A stretch of 64,000 nucleotides of DNA from Ixodes scapularis (taxonomy: Eukaryota; Arthropoda; Arachnida; Ixodida; Ixodidae), in NCBI RefSeq assembly GCF_016920785.2, contig NW_024609839.1, forward strand, positions 19,779,085 through 19,843,084, in the 5' to 3' direction. The notes beneath the pieces are model-generated. The model did no database searches, was not told the origin of the DNA, and saw nothing but the letters and a program-made list of their open reading frames with translations. Shown here in pieces: positions 22,395 through 32,302 of this stretch (positions within the stretch are counted from its first letter, which is position 1; every line of letters starts with the position of its first letter). The position numbers were made by a program, and so were the translations under genes.

Positions 22395-23480
22395 TCAACA
22401 GTGTACTGCCCACCAGGCCTCGAGTCTCCGCTTCGAGCACCGCACATACGTGTTCTCCTCGGTAAACCCGAGGGCTTGCTCGATGCGAGCGCTGACGTCT
22501 GCTGCCGGTGAAAGTGCCGGACACTCAAGACCCAAGTGGTGTATAGTTTCTTCCACTACCCCACAAGCACTGCATGGGGTGTCGGTCACGTTGCTGTCGT
22601 ACTTTCGTCGATACAGGCGGGTACGCAGGGCGCCCCCAAGGGCCTCAGCGAGGCGCCTGCTGCCCAGCGCATTACCACACCAGAGGATTGGAGCAATGGT
22701 TGGTCTTGAAAGACGCGTAGAGGTGCATGCTTGGGTGTCCTTGCATGCCTGCTCTCCACCGGTCCGCATCGACGGTCTTAAATTTCTCTCTCACTTTGGC
22801 AACCCATTCCTTCTTTGTCGGAGGCTCGTCGGAGATTGAGCAAGCCCCGTATGTCGTCCCCAGTCGGATGATATGGCGTTTCCATGTTGTGTGCGCGCCT
22901 CTTAGGTGAATGTACACGAAAACTCGTCGCGCCCAGCAATCTTCATTCATGTGTCGCAATCGGGCGTAGTATTGCAACTCGCTGCTTGCCTCCCGTGCCT
23001 CAAAAGAGGACCAGCCAAGGTATCCTTGAACCAGTTCGTTAGCGCCTCTTCCATGGCATCCTAGTGCCTGACGACCGATTTCCCTTTGGCGCCGCACAAG
23101 GTATTCTCGGATCTCGCTGGGGGGCGCATGTAACGGCATTGGCGAAAGTCAAGCCTGGTGCAGCAACGGCTTTTCAAAGTTGACGGGTTATTACGTACCG
23201 ATCGCAGCACCAAGGCTCTTTCGACGTAGCAAATTTCGCTTCCTCAGCGCTGACGCCTTAAGATTCATGGTGCTCTGCCAGGTAATCTTCTGCACTGGTC
23301 AGGGTCACTTCAAGGTACCTGTAACGGCTACTAACAGAGAGCACAGTGTTCTGGATGGTGAGGAATTCAAGGCCCTCTCCCTGCCCAGAAAAAAACACCA
23401 CCGCAGAGAAAAGCATTGAACTGCAGTCGAAGCCGAGTCGCTTCCGCTTCGCAGGCGATGAGCGGTTTCTTCATGTATGA
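22395..23480 (-). pseudogene. 3' part of LINE D: RT thumb and zinc knuckle
   Basis: Reading resumes after the insertion at KKPLIACEAEATRLRLQFNA, the segment that normally follows the FADD block. It then gives EYLVRRQREIGRQALGCHGR and ALRTRLYRRKYDS. Near 22550 the knuckle CSACGVVEETIHHLGLEC provides C-x2-C-x7-H-x4-C. At least two frames are used (23139-22672 and 22769-22395), so the coding sequence is broken. Confidence 0.8.
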
Positions 23481-24928
23481 GACTAGGGATGCCGCGAACT
23501 TTTTTCGAATTGAAGTTTCGATGATTGAATCAACCGGTTCGAAAGATTCGAAATATTTCGTATTTTCGACTTTCCATATCGAGGAATTCGACGGAGGTCG
23601 AATTTTCGAACTTATTAAACTAAGAAGTTCGCCGCTTTTCGAATTTTCGAACTTATTATGCTGCAAATTTCGATGCTTGTCGAACTTTCGAACTTGATAG
23701 ACGAAAACATTCGATGATTTTCGACCTTTCGAACTTCTTGCACTAAATATTCGAAGCTTTTCGAACTTTCGAACTTCCTACGCTAAGAAATTCGATAATT
23801 TTCGAACTTTCGAACCTATTAATCTGAAGAATTCAAAAATTGTCGAACTCTCGATTCCTGAAAAGTCGAAAGTTCGACGAACTGCGAACGTTTAGGGTAA
23901 AAGTTCGAAGTTCGTCGAACTTCGAAAGACCGTTGGGCGATTTCATTTGGATTCAAGCAGTAAGATACATTCGTAATTTTTTTTTTTCGCAATTTTACAT
24001 GGGGTGCCGCATTCCTTGTGAAAGACAATGCCGTTTATTTCAGTCATCTGGCATGCTTGGTTTTAGAAAAATAGATTCCCGAAGGAGCGAGGAAGGACGA
24101 CGGGTTTTTGACAATTGTCGTTTGTGCCATATATTTGAAGCGAGCTATAGCCGAAGCTATTTATGGTAGAGATGTTAAACTTTTTAAGAATTATCTATAT
24201 ATAGCCTAGCTGAGTGTCGTCTTAAGATTATTGTTGTTCAAGACGAGTTTCGAATAAACATCCAAACATGTACTTACGGACAATTATGCCCTAAACTTGG
24301 TATTTATTTTTTCGCCTAGATTGTTTGGTGTATCGCATTTAAATTAACACCAGAGACAGTACATATCATTACCATCTGCAGAATACAAAATAATGTATTT
24401 TTTTCCACGTTGAGGAATAAATTAACTCATGGGGGAAGCTTTCTAAAGTTGTTCAAATTCAATGCTTCATAAAAAAAATATTTTTTTCTCTCATTTTACG
24501 TTTTTGGGACGTGTTTCTTTTGGCCTGTACACATTTGAGTAGGAGAAACTTGTTTCATAGCTCTGGGCCTCTGAATATGCAAGTATACAACACTTTCGCA
24601 GGGTTCTTGATAGTTTTTTTTTTCTCCAGCTTTTTATTTTTGCATTTATTGCTATGTTTATTTCAGGGTGTCGAACCGGAACCGAACCGAACCGAAAACC
24701 GGAACCGAACCGGTATTTTTTTCGGAACTGAACCCGAACCCGAACCGTTATATTGTTATGGCGATGAACCCGAACCGGAACTGAACCGGAAAAAAAATAA
24801 CGGTTACCGGCTCATGTCAAAACGGTTCGGCCACGCGCTGTTGACAATGAATGCGCTATCAATGCCATTTGTTTTTTAAGTGCCGTCAACTGACACACAC
24901 CTCGCTTACATATTTTTCTTCTCCACTC

Positions 24929-26927
24929 AGGGCCGGTTGCACCAACGCCGCTTACCTTAACCCAAAGCGGCACTTTCCTAAGCCGGCTTAGCGCCCTAAA
25001 CCGAGCTTAGGTAAGCACGGGTTTAAATTCCGGTTGCACCAAGGTTAAGCCGGCTTTACAGACGCGCCCCTAGCTAAACGCTGGATTTGCGTAGGGAATC
25101 TAGGGACAAACATAGCAAACTAGGGAACGCTCAGATCGACGAATACGATTGGCGGAGAGGAATCACGTGATGTAAACAAAAAAAAAAATAAAAACTGCCG
25201 TAGTAGCCGTCGTCGGCGTCTGCTTTTCGCTGTATTTCTTCGGTGAATAACAAATTAAAGGTCTCCAAATTCAATTTTTTTCGTTTAACTTTCAATAACA
25301 GAAGTCAAAACTTCAAATAAACACGAATGCTCTTTACGTCTGTGATTGTGTGTTTAATATCGGTTGATAACAGGATATTTTGACAGTGGTAGTAGTTTTC
25401 GTGCTCACATTTTGAGGCGAAGGAGCCATCGGGGGCCCCAAATCTCACCGAACGCGAGAAGGACACTCTACTCGCTACATCGCTGAAGACAAAACATCAT
25501 GGATATAAGTAGGCAGGTAAGATGACTACTAAAACCAAGTCAAGCCTGAGACCGATGAAGTTCAAAACAGTGACGAACTCGCCACGGCAGCTGCGAAAAT
25601 GCCCGGAAATCGTCCAATAGAAGTCGTCGAGAGGTCAGGTCACGAGACCTTGCATCGACGGTACTCGTTGCTATCAGCAAGGTGACAGAACTGCACTGTA
25701 CCGTCGTTGAACATCCGCTGCAGCCTCAAACGGACTTTAGTTTCACACTGTCGAGTTCAGAAAAAAAAAAAAAAAAAAAACTCCCACTAGTACATCACAT
25801 CGCGCCGATAAGAACGGTCGTCTCTTCGCATCACCTGCCCCAGCCTGCCCCGATACAGCAATGAACGAATCTAATATAGTAGTCGTTACGATTTGTCGTC
25901 GCCATGAATGAAATATATAAAGCAAAATATTCGTAAAAAATCGCGATCACCAAAAAAGTTACGGAGGACACAACAAGGCGCAACTTTCAACTGAATTTTA
26001 TTGAAAACGTGTTCTGGTATAAAGTCTCAACCATCGTCACAATGACAACAGACGACAAAAGTAAAGGGATAACACCATCACAGAGCACAACTCGGAAACA
26101 ACAGTATCTCGTTCTCGGGAAACGAATGAAAGATATAAAGCAAAGTATATAAAAAAAATGCGATCACCAGAAAAGTTACACTTATGGAACGATACAGTTT
26201 TCTGAAGCCAAGATTCTACTCGCGAGATAAGGAAAATTCACTGAAGATTGTCTCAAAACTCAGAAAACGAAAGAAATTGAATTTTCGCTGTTTTATTACT
26301 TAAAAGCGCCGCAATCTAATGCAAACGGCAGAGGTGTCGACAATCAGCTGATCGCCGAGATCATGTACTGCCACTATTTAACGCGCTGATCAGATTGAAG
26401 GATACGCGCTGCAAGTGTAAATAAACCAGGTGGTAAATAACAATGCGTTACAGCTATGCGAAAATTAGTAAGTACATACGAATAAGCTCGTTGACAGAAG
26501 AACCAACGGGAATACAGACGTGAGCCCCACAGCTCCGTACGTTTCTCGGTTAGTGCTAACACGCCCTGAAAGTGGAGAGCCAACTTGAAAACAGGGGTCG
26601 ATAAACACTTGACGCGACAATATTTTGCATCCTTGTCACAATCGAAAGTCATTTTGTCGAGACTTTCACGCTGATGTAGCCTAAAACACTTTGCACAACC
26701 AATTTCGTCCACCGCGTCGACCTTGACAAACCAGCCGCCATGTTTTTAATCCAGGATTAAGAAACAACCAGAAGCAAAGCGCCCAATGTTAAGCGCTTAA
26801 GTTAAGCGTAGTTTAGTGCTAGGTTTAGCGATAAGCGAGTTTGGTGCAACCGAACGAAACCGAAACTAAGCTTAAGTTCCCGGCTAAGCTCCGCTTTGCG
26901 CTAAGCGACGTTGGTGCAACCGGCCCT
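24929..26927. mobile_element. Inverted-repeat element with AGGGCCGGTTGCACCAACG termini
   Basis: AGGGCCGGTTGCACCAACG at 24929 is inverted at 26909-26927. A second, inner pair of GGTTGCACCAA (about 25032) and TTGGTGCAACC (about 26840) gives doubled termini, and both flanks are rich in CTTAAGC/GCTTAG words. The 2-kb interior has a 112-codon minus frame (26712-26374) with several cysteines that I do not recognise, and an ATG…GTAAGA exon-like start at 25500. No target duplication was determined. Confidence 0.65.
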
Positions 26928-27447
26928 AAGTCTTAGGAATATAAACGCTGCATCCATGAATCTTGACAAACGCTGCATCCATGAATCTTGACATAGGAAC
27001 CAGTATTGCGCTGGTCGCGGCTTGCACGGAAGAAAAAAAAAATAAAAAGCTGTGCAAAAAAAAAAAAATCGCGTCACGGAATTTTATTTTTCTACAATCT
27101 CGTAAATCCTAAATGTTGCTGTGTGCTCATTTCATAAGACGTTTCTAGAACGCGCGAGTTCTTGAAGCTCGCTTCCATCGGAATGATAAAAGAAAAGGCT
27201 GTGGAGTTTGATAATAATGCATCCGGTTTCGTATAGGCACTTAGAAGCTAACATATTTGTGAGACAGCGAACTCTTCTATTTTAATATTTATCCTATTAC
27301 GTCCTTCTGGTGTTGCGTTCGGTGAAGTGTTTTTCATATTCCGTATCTTGTTTAATCAAAACTTCTTTAAGGGTCTAATTTGAGTTACCGAAGGATAGTT
27401 AAAATAAAGAAAGCTGTATTTTCTCCCCACTGTTCCTTCAATTGCTT

Positions 27448-27650
27448 ACACGCCGAGGTGGCGGGATAGTTAGCAAGTTCTACTTGCAAGTGGGTTTGTA
27501 CGGAGGTCGCGGATTTTACAGCTACTGCGTCGGACCCAATTAGATGAAGTCCGAATGCGTAAACGTCGGTGAGGTAACCTTTGAGTGCACATAAAGAAAC
27601 ATTCCTGGTAGAAATCCCTGAGCCCTACACTACGATGTATCCCGTTTCGT
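27448..27650 (+). mobile_element. Diverged tRNA-derived SINE (Ruka-like)
   Basis: It starts CGCCGAGGTGGCGGGATAGTTAGCA with an A-box-like GGCGGGATAGTTAG and a poor B box (GGTCGCGGATTTTACAG). It then contains GCGTAAACG, TTTGAGTGCACATAAAGAA and GAGCCCTACACTACG, which parallel the body of the tick Ruka SINE as I recall it. It is much more diverged than the copy at 47263. It lies inside the hAT-like element. Confidence 0.45.
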
Positions 27651-28259
27651 ATGTGCTGATTTCAGATGTTTTATTTGTAATTTATTTTGATGTTGCAATT
27701 TGTCATTTATAATTTCCGAACCGGTTCGCGAACCGGTTCGCGGATCGAATTAATCGGACCGGAACTGAACCGGAACAAAATAAATTTACCTGAACCTGAA
27801 CCGTAACCGAACCCGTATTTTTTTCGGTTCGACACACTGGTTTATTTATTGATTTTTTTTACCAATGGCACAGTTATTTAGGTCGAAAAGACATAGCTTT
27901 GAACTTTCGAGCCACCGAGCATGGGACGAGTAGTGCCTTCTGACAACGAGTTTCTAAAGGCCTGTTCACACATACAAGTATAGCGCTGACCTCGTGCTAA
28001 ACACGTGCCAACGGGAGCGTTCACCAGCTTTGTATCGCACCGTCAAAACTGTTGCGCATGGCATACGATAAGTACCTGACGGCACGTGAGCAGCGTTACA
28101 TCAGCGCTTCGCTGCATGCGAGAACCGGCCTTAACAATGACCATCTACGCGATCTTTTATGCAGTGAAGAGTGACAGTAGTTATCCATATGCATAAATAA
28201 TTTCAGATTAAAATAAGCTCGACCATGACCTATTTCCCCGTATTGTTTTATTTAACACT

Positions 28260-28352
28260 CCGAAATATCTGGAAGAGGGGGGGGGGGGAGAGACTGGAGC
28301 TCCCCCCCCCCCCTTTTCCCAACCCCCCCTACCCCGTTTTTCCTCTTCCGAC
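28260..28352. mobile_element. G/C-run foldback with CAGTGGCGTCGG terminus
   Basis: GAGGGGGGGGGGGAG is followed by GCTCCCCCCCCCC and closes with CGACGCCACTGG, the inverse of the CAGTGGCG terminus seen at 1521 and 13276. It looks like the end of a copy of that family. The left terminus is not identified. Confidence 0.35.
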
Positions 28353-28546
28353 GCCACTGGTATGGTAGAACGCTCCTCGACCACAAGTTGCGTCAGCTTC
28401 TGTACTTTTTGCTCGGCGTTTCTTCCGTTCCAGAAAATAAACCTCCAAAGCAATTACAAACAAAAAAATTGACAAGGTGCAGGCGAGCTGGTGTATGTTG
28501 AACCCGATGCGAAATCCTGAGACTGTTAATGAAATTCGCAAGAAAT

Positions 28547-28689
28547 AGTGTAAGAAGAAAGAAAAAAAGGGGACAAGACAACGTCTCAAACTCAGCTGAG
28601 TTGAGTTTGAGACGTTGGCCTGAGCTGAGTTTTCAGCCGAGTTAAGTTTGAGACGTTGTCTTGTCCCCTTTTTTCTCTCTTCTTACACT
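28547..28689. mobile_element. Near-perfect palindromic element
   Basis: Left arm AGTGTAAGAAGAAAG…GGGGACAAGACAACG (28547-28592) is inverted at 28644-28689 with only one or two differences over about 45 bp. The spacer repeats GTTTGAGACGTT in both orientations. Such low arm divergence points to a recent insertion or to gene conversion between arms. Frames reading through both arms give near-identical MSCPLF peptides, which are artefacts of the palindrome. Confidence 0.7.
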
Positions 28690-29087
28690 TTTGCTTTCAA
28701 ATTTCATTCCAAGTGTCAAGATTTTGCATCATGTACAAACTAAACTTAATATATGCCAGCGTCACTCGGGCGGCGTTCGATCGGATTACTACCAGCGTGC
28801 AAGGGGGTAGGGAGGCAGTTTGCCAGATCGCTTCAAAGTTTTTCTGAACCTCCACCACATGCCTGCCCCCGGCCGTTTCGAACTGGATGAGTATCGTTAA
28901 ACAGTGCGTTCGTAGGATCGCTACTTCGTAATTCACATTAATGACTACCCCGGGCTGGCGGTCACAATTACTGATCTATTGTTACACGTCACTGCACTGG
29001 CAATTATTCCAGCACATCCGGGGCACTCGGCGTCTCATTTATTTGCCTGACCAACTTCGCGCAGTCTAAATATCACTGACTTAAAAC

Positions 29088-29457
29088 GAAAGAAACACAC
29101 AAGTGGACGAAACAGACGACACAGCCGACGAAACAGACGACGACACAACGACAGCTGTGTCGTCTGTTTCGTCCTCTTGTGTGTTTCTTTCGTTTTAAGT
29201 CAATGTAGATCACCAACACGCTCAATGAAAGCTGTGTCGTTTGTTTCGTCCTCTTGTGTGTTTCTTTCGTTTTAAGTCAATGTAGATCACCAACACGCTC
29301 AATGAAAGCTGTGTCGTCTGTTTCGTCCTCTTGTGTGTTTCTTTCGTTTTAAGTCAATGTAGATCACCAACACGCTCAATGAAAGCTGTGTCGTTTGTTT
29401 CGTCCTCTTGTGTGTTTCTTTTGTTTTAAGTCAATGTAGATCACCAACACGCTCAAG
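29088..29457. repeat. 77-bp tandem array with an inverted leading unit
   Basis: TGTGTCGTCTGTTTCGTCCTC starts units at 29156, 29233, 29310 and 29387, exactly 77 bp apart, and the fourth is nearly complete (3.9 units). The units are almost identical, including CAACACGCTCAATGAAAGC. Immediately upstream, 29088-29134 is the inverse of the first 45 bp of the unit, so the array begins with a hairpin. Likely a palindromic element expanded in tandem. Confidence 0.85.
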
Positions 29458-30069
29458 TCTTTAAATATCACACGCGAACTTTTCTAAACCTAATTTCGTG
29501 AAAATCAGTGAGGCGTGAAAACATTATTTGAAACTGAAACTGTGGCGGAACATGAAAGCCGGACTTCGAACTTTGCGCACTTGGACCTCAAAGAAATCGG
29601 AAACCTTCTAAATGTTTTTTTCTTTTTCGAATGAGCATTAAAAGAGAATCGAACCTTCGAACTTTTTGAACTTTTTGCAGAAATAAATTCGAAATCTTCG
29701 AATTGATCGAACATTATGTCTTTAAAAATTCGAAACGTTCGAATTTTTCAAATTTTAGATCCAAACAAATTCGAAACATTCGAATCTCTCGAATTTCAAA
29801 TTAGTGAAGTTCGAAATCTTTGAATTTATCGAACCTCAAGTAAACAAATATTCGAAATAATCGAACCCTAACTTTTAGAAACTGTGAAAGCTTCGAACTT
29901 TTCGAATTCGAAACCTCACGATTTTGGAAAGTTGCGAATTTTTCGAAATCGAACCTCCCTACGGTCGATAATATCGAAACTTTTCGATATTATCAATATT
30001 ATATTTCGATATTATAGCATGAAAATATCGAAACCTTTCGAATTCGCATCTAGGGTGGTTCGCGGCATC

Positions 30070-31092
30070 GCTATCTGAGACGCTGTCGGCCATCAGTACT
30101 AGATCATCTGCGAAAGCGAGCCCGGGGAGCTGCTATTCGACCATGTCTCCGTGTTGCATGTGTCGCAGAGTAAAGCCAATGTCTGTTTGTTCCAGCACCT
30201 TCTCCATGCCGGATGTATATAGCATGTACAGAAATGGGGATAACGGACAGCCCTGACGTAGTCCCCTGCACACAGGAACGTCACCAGAAAAAGCTCCGTT
30301 GAACGTTGCCATAACGTAATTTCCATCATATAGCCGCTTCCTGAGCTCCACCCAAGGTTTCGGCTTGTTCAGCTGCTGGAGCCGCGTGAACAGTAAGGAA
30401 TGGGGAACACTGTCGTAAGCTTTAGCAACGTCCCAAAAGCAACAGATAAGGTTCCGCTTTTCCAACCGAGCGATCTCAATGCATTGGGTCAGGGTGAACA
30501 AGTTGTCATCCAGTCGGCGATCTCGGCGGAAACCATTTTGTAGTTCGGTGAGAACACCAGCACCCTCGGCCCAATATGAGATGCGCCAATTAAGGACTGT
30601 TGCAAGCACCCTGTAGGCTACAGCTGTGACAGTGAGTGGGCGGTAGTCACGCAGAGGTTGTTTGTTGCCGCCTTTCTTAGGAATGAATGTGACTCGGCCA
30701 CGCTTCCAGTCCCCTGGGATGGGTTCATCGACGCAAACTAAGCGGCTAAACAGGTGTGCCATTTGGGCACGGGAATCGGGTCTCAAATTCTTCAGCACCT
30801 TAGCCGAGATTCCATCGAAGCCCTGAGAAGTGCTGCCGTTCGACCGCGCGAGTGCACGGTCTACATGCACTCGCACCACTAGTATTAAAAATTCATCATT
30901 AGATGCTGACGATGGAACGTCCTCTATGGTCTGGCTCTGAGTTCTCCAGTTTTCCGAGGAAAGTTCTGCATCAGCAACTTCGAACAGAATGTAGAGCTGT
31001 TTCTCAAGGAGTTCTCCGATATTCTGAACTGGATACCCACTATCGTAATCTAGCAGTTCTGGAATACTGTCTTTGCCAGCCAAAGATCCCAA
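30070..31092 (-). pseudogene. Reverse transcriptase of LINE D
   Basis: The 319-codon frame contains SQGFDGISAKVLKNL (RT 0/1), YRPLTVTAVAYRVL (motif 2 region), NGFRRDRRLDDNL, WDVAKAYDSVPHSLL (motif A) and GLRQGCPLSPFLYMLY (motif B). It ends in a TAG at 30133-30135. Beyond this, in the same reading, PGLAFADDLVLMADS gives motif C with both aspartates. The insertion boundary lies a few codons further on. Confidence 0.85.
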
Positions 31093-31299
31093 ATATCTCC
31101 AGAACTTTTCGACGGCTTTTTTTCTCCATCCTGAATGTCCGCCGTCACCTTGCAGTCATGGGCTTGTATTTTTGCTTCCACAGTGCCTTGCGTTTGTGTC
31201 TTGCCCTTGCGGTATTCTTCCCATAGTTGTAAGGTCACAGAAATGTTTCCCAAGAGTCCTCAGTGCTTGCCAAGGTCGCCGATTAGCTTCTTGTCGTTC

Positions 31300-31715
31300 T
31301 TAGATGGACCTCTTAATTTCAACACCCCACCATGGGACAAATGTTTGCTTTCCTGGTGATCTCTTGACGGTGGAGTGATTAACGATAATGGTTCTGAGCT
31401 CTATTGCAAAGCCGTCGTAGATTACTGCGTGCATAAGTCTAGTGCCCTGGTCAAAAGTTTGGACGACAGTAATTATGTTGTCTTCGCGTAGTTGGGTTAC
31501 AACTTTGCAATGTGAACAACTCGGAGTTCCTCGAACAGTGCCGAAGTGCAGGAAAATGCTGTTGTGATCGCTGCTGAGGCTCCACTCACCTTCTTCGTCC
31601 ACAACCACCTTTCGTAGATTGCTACCAAATCTTTTTGACGCGAGCGCATAGTCTATGCACGTTCGGCGGCCTCGCACCATCCAAGTGCGCTGAATACTAT
31701 TCTGGCATTCAGCGC
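31300..31715 (-). pseudogene. Endonuclease C-terminal part of LINE D
   Basis: The frame contains WMVRGRRTCIDYALASKRFG and then WSLSSDHNSIFLHFG, the conserved I-D-Y and S-D-H-N blocks of APE-type endonucleases, followed by a linker region. Upstream, from about 31715, the frame stays open but no longer resembles an endonuclease. I therefore place the 5' truncation there. Confidence 0.75.
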
Positions 31716-32267
31716 ACAGCTTTTGCTGCGGCGACGACCCGAAACATGATTTTCGAACCCGACAAGAAACGAAGCGGTAGCACGAAAAAACGCGAGGAGC
31801 ACGAGCGGACATTCCATCGCTCGGGAGGAGTATGTTTCGGCGTCTCGCCGCATCGGGGCGCCCACTACATGCCTCTCTTCTCATCCGTTCTCTACCACGC
31901 CACCCTTCCACTTTCGGCGGCACCGTCTCGTGGCGATCTCTCAGGCTTTGCTGTGGCAGAGCATACGCAACCACTGGTCTCCACTATGGTGGAAATCATT
32001 GTACGCAATTGCCGACTGTCATGGTCCGGAAGCGCGACTTCCTCAGCATTGCATGTAGTCTTGGAAAGCTCATGTTATATTGCTTTGCTCTGTCGCGAAC
32101 CGTTTAAACATTTGTGGAGGACGGAAAAGCGTTTCCTGTGATTTTAGATAAAGCTTCAGATAACTGGCAAACATGATTTCGAGTCACAAGATGGGTAAGT
32201 GTCGTTACTCCACGCAGTAGTGATACACGACGACCGCACGCCGGTAAAAATAATTGGGGTTGTCTGG
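31716..32267. other. No gene recognised
   Basis: GC-richer sequence (31740-32000) and then an AT-rich stretch. Open frames run on both strands (31635-32141 plus; up to 31974 minus), without recognisable domains. Confidence 0.4.

Positions 32268-32302
<35 letters not shown>

Larger units (their letters stand above)
24664..27839. mobile_element. hAT-like non-autonomous element with 8-bp target duplication
   Basis: The direct repeat GTTTATTT flanks the element at 24656-24663 and 27840-27847. The termini are CAGGGTGTCGAACCGG and its inverse, ending CGGTTCGACACACTG. An 8-bp duplication and CAG-start termini are hallmarks of hAT elements. Both subterminal regions are packed with CCGAACC/GGTTCGG words, likely repeated transposase-binding sites. 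No transposase frame is found. The interior is mostly another inverted-repeat element (24929-26927) and a diverged SINE (27448-27650). Confidence 0.75.
23488..30069. mobile_element. Foldback-like composite element with TTCGAA-rich arms
   Basis: Borders are the inverted GATGCCGCGAAC (23488-23499) and GTTCGCGGCATC (30058-30069). Both flanks carry long arms dense in TTCGAA (23510-23930 and about 29640-30050). Around 23600-23820 the left arm shows an irregular period of 40-60 bp built on TTTTCGAACTTTCGAACTT. The inside is filled by later insertions: a hAT-like element (24664-27839), a palindrome (28547-28689) and a 77-bp tandem array (29156-29457). Long subrepeat-rich inverted arms recall Foldback/Galileo elements, but no transposase is visible and the target duplication is unclear. 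Confidence 0.55.
22285..31715 (-). mobile_element. Non-LTR retrotransposon (LINE D) split by a 6.6-kb insertion
   Basis: Minus-strand order: endonuclease C-part (about 31715-31500), RT (about 31092-30070), insertion (30069-23488), then thumb/C-terminal region with a zinc knuckle (23480-22395) and a (TACA)n microsatellite tail (22306-22285). Endonuclease motifs are TCIDYALAS and SSDHNSI. The RT has WDVAKAYDSV, GLRQGCPLSP and, after a frame break at 30133, FADDLVLMADS. The insertion falls within a few residues of this catalytic block. The 5' end is truncated near 31715. Stops and frameshifts show that it is dead. Confidence 0.85.

Noticed and set aside
21554..22524. 134- and 201-codon frames on opposite strands
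   Set aside because: They pass through the palindromic MITE and the LINE D 3' tail, and neither has a recognisable domain.
28329..28847. Pair of similar MSCPLF-starting peptides on opposite strands
   Set aside because: Both derive from the two arms of the palindrome at 28547-28689, so the similarity is due to the inverted repeat.
29156..29457. Possible CRISPR array
   Set aside because: The units are contiguous 77-bp repeats with no unique spacers, and the context is eukaryotic.
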